From NCBI GenBank assembly GCA_028671895.1, contig CM053809.1, positions 37,547,501-37,611,500 on the forward strand: a stretch of 64,000 bases of DNA, given 5' to 3'. The stretch's first letter is position 1. Each line of letters starts with the position of its first letter. A program made the position numbers and the translations under genes. Positions 36,701-49,463 of the stretch are shown in pieces. This DNA comes from Oenanthe sinensis (lineage: Eukaryota > Streptophyta > Magnoliopsida > Apiales > Apiaceae). A model generated the notes under the pieces. That model searched no databases, was not told the origin of the DNA, and saw only the letters and a list, made by a program, of their open reading frames with translations.

Positions 36701-39601
36701 GTGACCTCTTAATCTTGAGGTTACTTTTGAATAACCTTTTGAACGCTATAGAGATTCCAATATAGTCCAAAGATATGTTCCTATCATCTTGAGTCACTGC
36801 CAAACATATAAAGATTCGAATTTGTGAAAAATAACTGGTAAAAACACTGTGTACTCTGTAACAGGGGCATGGCAGACCACTTTGGCTGATGCAAGGGTTG
36901 TTTCGAGCCAATGGTGGGTGCGGTTATGTGAAAAAACCAGATTTTTTACTGCAGGATGACCTAGATAATGAGGTTTTTGACCTCAAAGAAAAATTACCAG
37001 TGAAACAAACTCTAAATGTGGGTGAAATTTTTTAATGACATGTAGTGATTATGCTGTTTTTCCTTTCAAAATTTGCAATTATATATCCTTTTTTTCCCGC
37101 TCAGATTAAGATTTTCATGGGAGAAGGCTGGCATTTAGATTTCAAGCACACCCACTTTGACCAATATTCCCCACCCGATTTCTATGTGAAGGTACCAGCA
37201 ATAAATTTTTGATTTTCCCTTGTAATATTCAGTTTACTGTTGCTTTTTTTTCTTTTCTAAATGTCACTAGAGGTGGCAGAAAATAAACTCAGGCCATCTA
37301 CGTGTTTCCCTGGATGTCTAGCCGTGTACAATTTCTCTGTCTGCGTGAATTTGTTCATTTCCTCTATTATTATATACTAGATTTTAACTTGTGCGCTGAA
37401 CGGATATTTTGTTTTATTAATTAAATTATTTATTTTAAAATTATTATTATTTTTATAATTTTAAAAAGTTTTAATATATTATAATTATATTAGTTTTTTT
37501 TACCTTTTTTAAATTATATATTTTTATATCAACCAAATTAAATATAAATAAGAAAATTATAGAATACTAAAAATAAATATACATATCGCACAAAATATAA
37601 ATTTATATTATTAATACATATAAATGTAAAAAATTTTGAGTCGAAATATTATGAACATGATTTTTCAATATATCAAACAAATGTTTAATATATTTAAGAT
37701 TATACATATTAAATTTAAATATATTTTTGATAAAATTCCTATTATGTTCTTTATTGAACCAAATATTTTTTCTTATATATAAATTGATTAAATTTAAAAA
37801 ATGTATTAATATTTACTAATTTATATTATTTATATTTTAATTATTTTATTTATCAAAAAGCATGATTAACGTGTTTTTGATATAGTATTATATATAATAT
37901 AGTAATAAAATAGAATGTGTATTTAATATCTTAGGCTAAGGTTGGACTTTTAACCGGGGAACTCAAATAATTATTTAAAAAAAACATAATTTCTTCGATT
38001 TAATGCAAACCAATGAATTAATAAGGTTTCTGAATTCTTAATATAATAATTTCTCCTAGAAGTGTAATTGATTCTTCTTGAGAGTAGCCTCTTTCAGTAG
38101 TCTTTCTTTTGTTTAGCAAGACTCCAGACAATTTGTAGCTAGTCTCTTGTTATTTTGTTTTTTCCTTCTTTTATAGTATATATCCATTTAGCAAAAAAAA
38201 TGTAACTGATTCTCCGCATAAAGTTATCCTTATATCTTATATAATATATTAAATATTTTTATAGATAAGATTTGGATAAAAAACTTTAATCCTAAAAATT
38301 CACGGCTTTCCTCCATCTCTATGTGCTAAAACCCTAATAATATCTCTACTCTAATCTAATAATAATACATAATAATATGTGATATATGACAAGTTTCTAT
38401 ATAAATCTAATATAAAAGGTATTTTAGTGTTTTAAATCAATTATAAAAAGGTTTCCTAAACGGAATAAAATTCTCCGATAAAAATTTGTAACAGTCTTTT
38501 CTCTCAATATTATGTTAATATTATGGGCAACTTCCGTTGAATTGTGGATGTTGGATCACCTCAGAATTAAAGATAATTTTGTAAGATTCGCGTGGGCTGT
38601 AAAATCGTCAAATTCTGACTTCTAAAACTCAAAATATGGCCCAAAAAATGTCTGCCGTATAAAGAGTACAATAATTACGATTTTTCTTTTTAATTTAACT
38701 CCAAAATAGATCTTTAAATTAAAATTTATATATTACTGAGATATCTAATAGAGTTTGAGTTATAATATAAAGTGGGGTAAGAAAAATTATAATTGTTAAA
38801 AATCTTAATAATAATTATAACTTATAAATAATTAGAACATAATATTATGTAGTTATTAAGAATGAATCATTTGAGCTTTGGTAGTATTTGGATAAGATCC
38901 TTCTTACTTTTATTATATATAGGATATAATTACAGTATATTAAGAACACTATAATGAATGTCACGTTTGATGCAATAGTCAACGATAGTCAAGTGTCTAA
39001 TTTTCATCGTATAGGTCATGTGAACATAATGCAATCTTTATTTATATTGAAAATACATTAAAATGTTATTATTTTAAGATCCAAACCTAGAGAAAACTCG
39101 ACGAAAAAGATAATCCCAACAAGCATGTGGAGTTTTTAAGGATACTTCTTTAGATTGGTGTCAAGAAGACTATAGGCACCTTATCGAATTGGCACAACAC
39201 AATGCAATCTAGTGCTTGTACATATTTAAACAGTTCTAGGGAAATTTTAAAATTACTGGTTTGTTTCTTACGGGGTAATATAATGTAATGTAAATATATA
39301 CACAAAGGTGGGAATTGCTGGAGTTCCTGCTGATTCACTGATGAAGAAAACAAAGATAATTGAAGACGACTGGATACCGACGTGGAACGAAGAATTCGAG
39401 TTTTCCTTAACAGTTCCAGAGTTGGCATTACTTCGGATTGAAGTACATGAGTATGACATGTCAGAAAAGGATGATTTTGGAGGTCAGACTTGTCTACCTA
39501 TTTCAGAATTGAGAACAGGAATTCGAGCTATACCTCTTCATGATCGGAAGGGAGACAAATACAAATCTGTGAAGCTCCTAGCCCGTTTTGAATTTGTTTA
39601 A
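33726..39601 (+). CDS. PLC: Phosphoinositide-specific phospholipase C (PI-PLC)
   Basis: Nine exons join in frame to 594 residues: 33726-34043, 34688-34884, 35080-35215, 35380-35622, 36205-36443, 36559-36676, 36865-37017, 37105-37191 and 39308-39601. The order is an EF-hand-like N-terminus (1-106), the catalytic X domain (about 107-250; His124 in YTGHNSYLTGNQ, Glu154/Asp156 in IELDMW, His170 in VLHGG), an acidic linker at about 300-320, the Y domain (about 325-455, with SSNYNPLIGWMHGAQLIAFNMQ) and a C2 domain (about 470-590, with IEDDWIPTWNEEFEF). Plant PI-PLCs cleave PIP/PIP2 at the plasma membrane in a Ca2+-dependent way to give inositol phosphates and diacylglycerol. No PH domain is present, as is normal in plants. 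Intron 1 must use a GC donor (34044-34045). The last intron is 2.1 kb and AT-rich. Confidence 0.95.
37192..39307. other. Expanded last intron of the PLC gene
   Basis: This 2.1-kb intron separates the Y-domain and C2-domain exons. Most of it (about 37370-39280) is extremely AT-rich with long A/T runs and no coding capacity, unlike the other PLC introns of 80-650 bp. It probably contains inserted, decayed transposon DNA, but no intact terminal repeats were recognised. Confidence 0.6.
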
Positions 39602-39904
39602 ATTTTAAAATTATTGTTGTTGGATTGATTTTGTTTACTGTATTAATTTTTAATAACAAGGTTGGAGATCTTTTGGTTCTTGCTTTTAGATGCATTCTTG
39701 TGTTTCTAATTTAGAACTGTAAAAATGGAATCTCTTACAGTACATACTAGAAATTGTTCGTGTTAGATAGTAGAGTAATAATATTCAGGCGTGCATGCTT
39801 ACTCTGTGCAACAACAAAGGGCTACATCAGTTGAATTGAATCAAGCTCTAGATTTATAGTTACAAAAATCTAGTACTAGTACTAGAATATTGTTAAAGAA
39901 AAAG

Positions 39905-39985
39905 CGTGGTCGGCAGGATTCGAACCTGCGCGGGCGAACCCACATGATTTCTAGTCATGCCCGATAACCACTCCGGCACGACCAC
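39905..39985 (-). tRNA. tRNA-Ser, anticodon AGA
   Basis: On the minus strand, an acceptor stem GTGGTCG pairs with CGACCAC at the 3' end, with a G discriminator. The anticodon loop CTAGAAA gives AGA, which reads UCU/UCC serine codons. The long variable arm (GTGGGTTCGCCCGC) is the class II feature of serine tRNAs. The T arm contains the canonical box B GGTTCGAATCC and the D arm a good box A. There is no intron and no encoded CCA, as expected for a nuclear gene. Confidence 0.96.
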
Positions 39986-40474
39986 AATTGTGTTAAATAT
40001 TTGGTTTTCAATATATTTCTATTCGAAAGATAAAGATGCACTTAAAAGAAACATATGCATGGTATAGTTTACAACTATTATAATTTTATCAAGGTTAAAA
40101 AAGAATCTACATTCTCAGTTCTCCACTAAAATAGTATTTTATGATTTAAATTTAAATTTGTGTTATATTTAATATATATTTTGAACTTTAAATTCGAAAT
40201 TTTTAGTTTTTTAACCGTATCCAATTTTAGATTTAAAATACATAACTCAAAATTCAGTTCAAATTCAATTTTTTTAGTCAAACTCGAATTTGATAGTTGA
40301 ACAAAATAAATAAATGAAAATATTAATTAAATTATTACACATGAAATGTATTTATGCCTTCCATGGGCCATGCAAATATGCAACGCAATATCTGAAAGCC
40401 CAACTCATATATAACTATTGTGAGATGATGAATTTGTGGTAAAGTCCCCCTTGCAAGAACCAAAACTATATACA

Positions 40475-41010
40475 CAGGGGTGAACATGGGAGGGCTGGGT
40501 CGGATTTTCGTCAAACCTCGACCCAACCCGATTAGTTCGGTTTTATAAAAAATTAACTCATTAATTGTAAAAAAAATCGTAACCCAACTCAACCCAACCC
40601 AATTAGTTCGGTTTGCAGAAAATCGTAACCCAACCCAACCCAATCGTAACCCAAATCCCGCACATTTGTAGAAAATTCTGCTTGTTGCAGAAAATGTTGC
40701 AAGAGCCGGAAAGTGTTGCAGAATGTGTTGCAAAAAATTTATATAGTACAGAAAATTTATATAGTGCAGAAATTTGTAGAAAATATGTAAAAAATATATA
40801 GAATATGCAGAAAATATGTAAAAAAATCTGCATTTTATGTAAACGGGTTGGGTTGGGTAAGAGTTAAAATTTGTTAAACCCTTACCCAACCCAATTAATT
40901 CGGATTTTTTAAAAATTAACCCATTTATATTTCGGTTTCGGACGATTCGGTTTATTCGATCGAAAAGTTGATTCGGATTGACGGTGTAATCGGATTTTTG
41001 TTCGCCCCTG
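40475..41010. mobile_element. hAT-like MITE in the DnaJ gene promoter
   Basis: The element starts CAGGGGTGAACA and ends TGTTCGCCCCTG, which are terminal inverted repeats. It is flanked by near-identical 8-bp sequences, TATATACA (40467-40474) and TCTATACA (41011-41018). These are hAT features. The interior has repeats of AACCCAACCC on one side and GGGTTGGGTT on the other, plus several variants of GTTGCAGAAA/TATGTAGAAAA. It has no transposase frame. Its right edge is only about 50 bp from the TATA-like box of the DnaJ gene. Confidence 0.78.
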
Positions 41011-41060
41011 TCTATACATACATTACACCCAATTACACAAGCCAGCCAACATACTTGTAA

Positions 41061-41067
41061 TATATAG
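41061..41067 (+). promoter_or_regulatory. TATA-like box of the DnaJ gene
   Basis: TATATAG lies 89 bases upstream of the DnaJ start codon, a usual spacing for a plant TATA box with a leader of about 60 bases. It is assigned from position and sequence only. Confidence 0.45.
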
Positions 41068-41155
41068 AGTATAGACACAGACAACTTAAAACTCATATAT
41101 ATGGTCCTCCTATTCACGGTGGAACAAAGAAGAAAAAGGAAAGGGATAGAGAAAC

Positions 41156-44100
41156 ATGGGCGTTGATTACTATAAGATTCTTCAAGTTGATCGGAGCGCT
41201 AAAGATGATGATCTTAAAAAAGCTTATCGTAAGCTTGCTATGAAGTGGCATCCAGATAAGAACCCTAATAACAAAAAAGATGCTGAATCTAAATTCAAAA
41301 CTATTTCTGAAGCTTATGATGTATGTAAAGTTCTCATCTTTTTCATAACCCCAGTTTTATTTCTTACTTAATTTATCAATTTAATCTTCAAACTTGTTTT
41401 TGTGTGTTTCTGAAGCTTATGATGTATGCAAGTTCATATCTTTTTCATACCCAATTTGATTTTTAGTGTATTGATTGATGTATTCTTGACCCTTATAATG
41501 TGTGAAGCTTGTAATGTATGCAAGTTCACATCTTTTGCAAACCCCAATTTGATTTTTCACTTAATTGAATGATTGTTTTTTTTATCCTTGTAGTTAGTGT
41601 GTTGTGTGTGTGTATGTGTTCACATCTTTTTCATACTCTGGGTTTGGTTTTTTAGTTTATTGAGCAATCTATTCTTGACCCTTTATCCCTTATAAAATAT
41701 GTGTGTGATTATGATGTATGAAAGTTCACCTCTTTTTCATACCCCAACATGTTTTTTTAATAGTTTATTTAGTGATTTTACCTAGACCCTTGTTCATATA
41801 CAATGTTCTGTTTTTTCAGGTTTTGAGTGATCCACAAAAAAGAGCTGTTTATGACCAGTATGGTGAGGAAGGGTTAAAAGGTCAGGTGCCACCACCGGGT
41901 GCTGGTTCTGATGGGCCTAATATGTATAGGTTTAATCCTCGTAGCGCTGATGATGTTTTCTCTGAGTTTTTTGGATTTACGGGCTCGTTTGGTGGAATGG
42001 GAGATCCCCGGGTTGGTGGTCCGGGATTTCAGAGGAGTATGTTTGGGGAGGATATATTGGCTCACCTTAGGAATAATGCCGGTGAGGGTTCTGGGAGTAT
42101 GCCACCACGAAAAGGGGCACCAATAGAGAGGACATTGTCTTGTAGTCTTGAGGATTTGTACAAGGGAACTACTAAGAAGATGAAAATTTCAAGGGATGTC
42201 ACTGATGCTACTGGGTATGCTCCTTAGTCCATGAAAGTTTGTAACTTTAGTAAGGTTTAGATGTTTTACGGGGTTTAATTATGTTTTCCTAGTTGCATAT
42301 ATGTATTTTGTGGTAATGATTGACTTGCATTGTTTGCGAAAATTGCTAATTTTAGTACTAGTTAACCTTGTTATTAGGTTTAAATGTTTTATTTATGATA
42401 TTATCATTGAATTTACGAGTTATTGATTGTTTTAAATTGTTATCTGTTTTTACTTTTTAGCTATCCAATTGGATATCTTAGTTGAGGTCTGCATATGACA
42501 ATGTTAACTTCTATAGCTGTATTAATTACTTTCCATTAATTGTTCCACGTGTTTTATGTGCGAACACGTATACTTAGGTATGTTATGCCTGTCAGAATGA
42601 TAGCGTCTAGTGGAGTCTAGCTGTAAATATGTAGTTGCCTTTATATCTGATACTTGTAGCACAACTTTTCTTGCCACGTATTATGTATTTTTAGTATCTT
42701 AGTTATTTTGCTGTTAGTTAGTTAACAGTGTCATTGTTGTCACTTATTTGTCGCGGGTGTACTCTTTAATTTTTATTTCCGCAAATCTTTTTCAATGTGC
42801 TAATGATAATTATCATCATTGTATTAACTTCTAAGTAGGTAATGGTAATGTGCAATTAAGTATTTTAGTATTGTATTCTCTTGTAATTATGAATATCTCA
42901 TGCTTTGGATGATCTTTTGACAGTTGCACTGTCTGTAAATCTCTTTAACTGGATGGTATTGTTTAGTATATTGCGATCCCCGTACCAAGCTCTATGAGTG
43001 GGAGTGCGGGATACACCAGGTCTGTTTGGTTATATATATTTTGTAATGTGTAAAAGGCTTTTCACAGAAACCAGTGAATGATTGTCAGTTTTCACAGATA
43101 CTTCTACTTTTACACCTGCAAATACTTTCTTGCTTGTTTTCACTAGTTGAGTATTCTACTTCTCTCTCTACCCCTAAGATTAAATAGAAATTTATTTTCA
43201 TTGCTGAAGCCAATTAAACCCTTGTGTGTTTGGAACTGTAAACTGAAGTGTCTTTGTGTATGAATATGGTGACACTGACAATATTCCGCATTACAAATAA
43301 GTGATGTTTGACATTAGTTATCTATAATTCAAAATAATACCAAGACTAGTACCTGTACTTGTGCTGCGAGTCCATGTCAAATCTAAGTAAGCTAATATAA
43401 TAAGGTAGACTGTAGCGATGAAGTAAACATAGAATAGCAATTACACCCATAGCTAATATGATATAATGGTCTTATTGATAGTTTGTATGGGTTGCATGAC
43501 TATATATTGAGACTACACCCTAGATTCACGTGGACACTTAAAATATTCTAATTAAGAGAAATATCTAAAGTTAATAATAAATATTACTAAATCAATAATA
43601 GATATCTAATTCAAGTGTTGTCGAGAAAAACAAATTACATGAAATCTTTCCTTATTGAATAAACAAAAATTCTAGTGACAAACATAGTAAAGTCCTCACT
43701 CTATTGCTTCTGTTTCCATCCCTCCTATATTCTGGCAACTGCCATTTCTTCTCTCCTTGTGAAAATGAAATCCGTAGAATCTACATATTAGTAGTCATGG
43801 ATGTTTTTTACTGTCTTGTCTTTCATTATTTTTATTTATGTAGGAGACCAGCCACAACGGAGGAAATCCTTACAATTGAGATCAAACCTGGTTGGAAGAA
43901 GGGAACAAAAATTACTTTTCCAGAGAAAGGGAATGAACAACGTGGTGTTATACCCTCCGATCTTGTTTTCATGATTGATGAAAAGCCTCATACCGTCTTC
44001 AAGAGGGATGGGAACGATCTCATTGCCACCCAAAAGATCTCTCTGGCAGAAGCATTGACAGGTTACACTGCACAGCTTACTACCCTTGACGGCCGTAGCT

Positions 44101-44282
44101 TAACGATACCCATTAGTTCTGTCATCAGTCCAACCTATGAAGAAGTTATTAAAGGGGAAGGAATGCCAATCCCTAGGGAACCTACTAGAAAAGGGAACTT
44201 GAGAATTAAATTCAACATCAAGTTCCCTACAAGGCTCACTGCGGAGCAGAAAACTGGAATCAAGCGATTGCTGACTTCTTAA
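41156..44282 (+). CDS. Type II (DNAJB) HSP40 co-chaperone
   Basis: Three exons, 41156-41320, 41820-42214 and 43844-44282, join in frame to 332 residues. The J domain (about 1-68) carries the HPD motif at 32-34 (KWHPDKNP), which stimulates the ATPase of Hsp70. A Gly-rich linker with many Gly/Phe/Met residues follows (about 75-150). There is no Cys-rich zinc finger, so this is a type II (B) protein. The C-terminal substrate-binding domains start near APIERTLSCSLEDLYKGTTKK and include EEILTIEIKPGWKKGTKITF. The length matches plant DnaJ homologue subfamily B members of about 330-350 residues; the expected place is the cytosol or nucleus. Intron 1 contains degenerate copies of the exon 1/intron 1 junction. 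A hAT MITE lies just upstream of the promoter. Confidence 0.95.
41304..41760. repeat. Decaying tandem repeats of an exon/intron junction
   Basis: A unit of about 100 bp, TTTCTGAAGCTTATGATGTATG then (C)AAGTTCATATCTTTTTCATACCCCA, starts in the last 17 bases of DnaJ exon 1 at about 41304. It recurs in intron 1 at about 41407 (near-identical start), 41503, 41600 and 41703, with growing divergence. The later copies keep GTATG(C/A)AAGTTCACATCTTTTTCATAC. Confidence 0.75.
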
Positions 44283-45786
44283 TGACCTCCTGTACTCCTG
44301 TACAGCTCTCTAGAACTCATGTATGCTAGAGTTGGTTTTCTTATTTATTGTTTTTGTTTTTTTGCACATTCTGAAGAGGAAATCGTTGTGCTGGTTCATT
44401 TAGGATTTCATCACAGGAGTTGTTTAGTTTTTTGAAATTAAATTATCAATGTTATAAATTATATTACCTTGTTGTTATTTGAAGTTTAGGTCTATTCCGG
44501 AATGAGACGAGATCTTGGATTATCAGTTGTGGCTAGAGAGAAGTCATTGCTTGATCCACATCAGTTGTTAGTTTTGTTCATCTGGTGCATGCATTTTGGA
44601 ATTCAGGACTAATGGGTTTACTTTGATTAGTTCCTTCTTAATTCATTCCCCATTCACATGTCCTTTTCTCTGTGTTTCTTTATTTCTTACAACTATAATT
44701 ATAATATTCATGGGTATCAAGGATCTCACGACTCACGAGAGTCAAGTGGTCTCAACCAAGGCTCCCTCTTTGATATCACTCAACTGCTAGATTAGAGACC
44801 TGTGATCAAAACTATAGATGTCAAATGATGGTTTAATGAGTTTAACCATGATTTGAATTTTGGTTTTGAAACGGATTATGTATTTTTTTATATAGAGATA
44901 AATAGAAAATAATATGTATTCTGATGTGTGAATTGTGATACAGTGATATCATAGATTTTCTTTTTATTTTCAGTAATTCAGATTTAGGGGGATAGCTTTG
45001 GGTGATGCTGAAGAACTACTTGGGATTAGTCGAAGCGTGCAATATTATCAAAATTGAAAATTATTTACTTTGTAGATTTTTTTATATTTTGCTAATTAAA
45101 TAATTTTATATTTAATGTTTAAATTATATATGTAAAAATGATAAAGTGTGATATAGAAACTCGTTAAATTATAAAAATTTATTACATATTTTACTAAATC
45201 AGCGGTTATAAAAATTCACTGAATTATAAAACTTAAAAACTTATTCATTAAAATATAATATAATTAAATTAATAATCATAATATTATTATGAATAACTTT
45301 TGGAAAAAAGAAACTCACCAAAGAATTCAAACTTCTACCACTTATTTTGATCAACTTTTACTCCCGACTCCCGGGGACGCTCTCAATTACTCAAATCCAA
45401 TTCACAAATTTCGAAGCCCACATTCAATCCTAAATACCAATATTAATTAATACAAAAATTTAAAAACGAATATCAATATTTTGTTTGTATATATACTCCT
45501 AGATTCCAAAATTTATATGCTGATCTGGTAATAGCAAATAAATATAGAAAAAAAGGTAAAAAGAAAAAAAGAAAAGAAACAACAGCAACAGCAGACAAGA
45601 AGATATCAGCGTCAAGTACACATCCTCTCTCTGTTCTAATTTTCATGCATCTTCACTCTCCTTGTATTTCATCAAAATCTATGGATACCCATCTTGATCT
45701 GTAGTTACATATACATGGAATACACACATATTTATTGTATCTATACACACATACTTAATTAAGCTGTTTTCAGATCTCAAAATTTC
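44283..45786. other. Spacer between the DnaJ gene and the Alfin-like gene
   Basis: No coding gene is supported. The first ~200 bases are the probable DnaJ 3' UTR. The middle is AT-rich. The segment at about 45540-45786 is A- and CT-rich and likely carries the Alfin-like promoter and leader. Confidence 0.6.
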
Positions 45787-48700
45787 ATGGAAATGGCTTC
45801 CATTTCTTCAACCCCACGAACTGTTGAAGAGATCTTTAAAGATTATAGTGGTCGTCGTGCTGGAATAGTTCGTGCTTTGTCTTTTGGTACTTTTTGTTCT
45901 GTAAATTTATTCATAATTATATAAAGTTTGTGTCTTTTTAATTATATGTGTATTTCTGTATCTGATGAGTTGTTTGTTTTGGGTTTTTACTCAGATGTTG
46001 ATGAATTTTATGGACTTTGTGATCCAGGTATATTTGATTGGTCAAGTTTTGATTTTGTTTGAATCAATTGTCTGTTCAATTTAAAGTTTCGATTTTTTTA
46101 GTTATTTTATAATTTTTTGTGGTAGATAGATGTGTAATTATGTATATTTGTGACGTGTGAGTGTTTGTAATAGATAAATTATTTAGCTTTTAGATTTATT
46201 TTAGTTACGCATTTGTCATATTTTATTTTGGATTTTCTGGGTGGGAACGAAAGAAGTAATAATGTATGATATATAATTAAGGTCTTGTAGGAGAACTACT
46301 ACTATCTTGTGAAAGTTCAAATGTTTAGTGAACTTTTCAATGTGAAATCTTTGAAATTTGGCTCAGGGCAGACTTAATGAACTTATGTGTTACGATGCTT
46401 CTTATAGTTCAAGTTAATTTTGTTAAAGATTGATTAATAGCCTTGTGGCGAGTATCAGTCAACCCTTTTCTGTATGGCCAAATGTCACGGGCTCGAATCC
46501 ACACTCCACCTCCCCTGCACAACTTAAAAATCTGATGTATTGAAAAATATGTAATATACTTAAAGAAAGAAGTTCATTTAGCCCTGAGTCGGCAGGGTAG
46601 ACTGGGCCTAATTGATTTCTGCTGCTATAATCTCAGTTCTAGATTTTCTGAACAAGACAAACCTCCCTAATTTTTCTTTTCCTTTCTAATCATTATTGTC
46701 TCCGTAATTTTTGAGTGGTTTAGAGAAGGAGAACTTGTGTCTTTATGGACATCCAAATGAAACTTGGGAAGTCAGTTTACCTGCCGAAGAAGTTCCTCCA
46801 GAGCTTCCTGAGCCAGCTCTTGGGATCAACTTTGCAAGGGACGGTATGAACCGTAAAGACTGGCTCTCGCTAGTTGCTGTACACAGTGATTGCTGGATGC
46901 TCTCTGTGGCTTTCTATCTTGGAGCTCGTCTTAATCGAAATGAGAGGTAATTACTTTTAAATGTCATAAATTCACCTTTTTGTTAGCTGCTCTGTATTAA
47001 TTGTTGGAATATTTTCAATATTACCATCGTACTATTGACCTTTGCCGATGGTGACACTGTATTTTTTCTTCTTACTTGTGTTATCCTTGTACTTATAATC
47101 TTGTATATACCTTCTGTTACATAGGCATTAGTGAAATGTTAAAATATGCATATGATTTGTTGCCTGTTTTCCTTATTCAGTTGTGTGCTTTCACATAATG
47201 TGTACTAAAATCACAGTTACAAACATAAATGCCACTAACTGGGAACAAAAGATATTCTTGACACTCGACAGTAATATTACTATATACATTAGCTAGTAGT
47301 GCCGTAGTATATTATATTATTTTAACATCATAAATACAAGAGTGTACAAGTAATAAGCAAAAAGGCATTGGCATCATAGGAAAAAGATAAAAGTACGATG
47401 TTACTACTGATAATATCCCTTAAATGTTAAGACATTGTTATGTTGTCATAACTGGGCCAGACAGTGAATAATGGCCATAATGTTATTGTTTCATCTTTTG
47501 AATAGTAATTTAAACCATTGATTAACTAACTTCCCTCATTATTTCTCAAATCCTCTTCTATGCTAACTAATGCTTCACCATTGGGAAACAGGCTAATTTT
47601 ACAAATTTTCAAGATTTAATATTAGATAATGTAGTAGAAGGTTTAAATTGATAATTAAGATGCTACTAAAGGGCATGTAAGGTAAAACAAAGTTCAAAAG
47701 AGATCGGGTAATCATAATTTCTTGGTTGGGTAATTAACTGTAACAGAAGCGTACTAATTTTGGACTTTGCTGTTTACCTTTTACTTTCAATTGTGAATTT
47801 CCAGTAAACAGCATCAGTTGTCTAGTTCCCAGACCCAAGTCACAGACACAAGCGATGTAACGGGATGGGGGAACTAGAAAATGGCAAGTGTGAAAAGAAT
47901 GTATTGGTTTTTGTAATTCGTAAATGATGACAATGTGGTTAGCTAAATGAAGCCGTTTGCATGTAAGGAGACTGCATATAGATTGTTCAAAATGTTTGGT
48001 TGACTGAGATTGTAATTCATTCAGCATCAAGTTTTATTCCTAACAGGAAGTCTCATGTATTGGATCTAGAAAATTACTTGTTTTTCGAAAGATAGCAAGC
48101 ATAAAATTTTGCAATAGTTAGTGAATCCTAAATAATTGATTTGTGATGTTCTTATGCAAATTAGAAAGTTCCGAAGTCTTAAACTCCTTGACATGTAACA
48201 TATGTCAAACAAAATCCCAAGTTGAACTGTGATCTGCTGTGCCATAGTGTCTCAGGGTAGTTAAGTCATGAATTCAAATATATAACATAATCGTTTAACG
48301 TATAAATTAGGTCCACAATATTCACGTGACTAAGAAGTATGCACTAAGAACAGACCAACAACTAATATGATAAAAAGATACAGTTGATATGGTGGATTAA
48401 CTGCAGAAAACGCACTAGACCTAAGGTGATCCAACTGCACTACTAAGTACTAACCCTAGGATTTTTCAATCGCAGAAGAGAAGAATTTGTTTGGATCACA
48501 AACCTTAATATGACAAACAATTCTCAAATCCTAAACTAATCAATCAAAGTCTTTCAATAATAAAATATTGTACAGGTTGGAATCTAGATGTCAGATTCCC
48601 TGAACTTTTATCTCAATAGCCTTTTCATTTACAGACTTGTTAAATTTATTTACTATATGTCTACGGATTTCATATATTGAGAGAGGGGGGGGGGGGGGAG

Positions 48701-48912
48701 TTAGAGAGAGTTTATATGGTAACTCTGTTAAAGCACTTGTTTTGTTCTGCTGAACAGGAAGCGTCTGTTTAGCTTGATCAATGATCTGCCTACTGTATTT
48801 GAAGTTGTAACAGAAAGGAAACCTGTAAAAGAGAAGCCCAGTGGAGACAGTGGAAGTAAATCTCGTGGCAGCACAAAGGTAAGATGGAAATAAATCGGTT
48901 TATATATTTTCT

Positions 48913-48951
<39 letters not shown>

Positions 48952-49463
48952 TCTGGTTTTTCGTTTGTTAAGATGAATATATAATTAGAGTGAGGTTTAA
49001 ACACAATGAAAATTTAAAATAAGTACAGTACATTGATAACATGCTTTGCTTAACAACTTTGACATTATTCGAGTAATACGAAACTTGAGGTAAAGAAGCT
49101 TGAATGACAAGTTTAATGCTTTCTAACCGCTATCCTTCAGGTTCACAATCTCTATCCATGTGTATTCAAAGTTGGTAATTCGAATGTAATCAGTTTTAAT
49201 ATCTTTATTTGTAGAGGTCAAGTGATGGACAGGTGAAAAGCATCCCAAAAATGGCTGATGAAAATTTCGAGGAAGATGAAGATGAACATAGTGAAACGCT
49301 ATGTGGAAGCTGCGGCGGAAATTATAATGCAGATGAATTTTGGATTGGCTGTGACATCTGTGAGAGGTGGTACCATGGAAAGTGTGTTAAAATTACACCT
49401 GTCAAGGCTGAGAGCATAAAACAATACAAATGCCCGTCCTGCATGAAGCGTGGAAGGCAGTAG
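45787..49463 (+). CDS. Alfin-like (AL) PHD-finger protein
   Basis: Five exons, 45787-45886, 45995-46027, 46724-46946, 48758-48878 and 49215-49463, join in frame to 241 residues. The N-terminal Alfin domain (about 5-135) includes TVEEIFKDYSGRRAGIVRAL, DEFYGLCDPEKENLCLYG and the WLSLVAVHSDCWMLSVAFYLGAR block. A variable basic linker (about 145-175) leads to an acidic stretch and a C-terminal PHD finger with the Cys4-His-Cys3 ligands C189, C192, C205, C208, H213, C216, C232 and C235. Alfin-like PHD fingers bind histone H3 trimethylated at Lys4, and Trp211 lies in the expected CERWYHGKC aromatic site. The proteins are nuclear chromatin-associated regulators, often linked to stress responses. The start codon used is the first of two in-frame ATGs (MEMAS). 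The 33-nt second exon is phase-consistent on both sides. Confidence 0.95.
46435..46560 (+). mobile_element. Possible tRNA-derived SINE remnant in an Alfin-like intron
   Basis: Within intron 2, TAGCCTTGTGGCGAGTATCAG resembles box A. CGGGCTCGAATCCA, about 35 bases later, is a good box B. A C-rich then A-rich tail follows. This is the layout of a tRNA-derived SINE; no flanking duplication was identified. Confidence 0.4.
48683..48947. repeat. Poly-G tract and (TA)n microsatellite flanking exon 4 of the Alfin-like gene
   Basis: A run of about 14 G lies at 48685-48698, some 60 bases before exon 4. A (TA)n run of about 32 bases lies at 48916-48947, just after its donor. Both are simple repeats in intron DNA. 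Confidence 0.85.

Noticed and set aside
40580..40660. AACCCAACCC runs resembling telomeric DNA
   Set aside because: The unit is not the plant telomere repeat TTTAGGG, and the runs are interior repeats of the MITE.
40335..41117. A 260-codon open frame on the minus strand
   Set aside because: Most of it lies inside the hAT MITE. It is low-complexity Phe/Tyr/Ile and repeat-derived, and has no domain.
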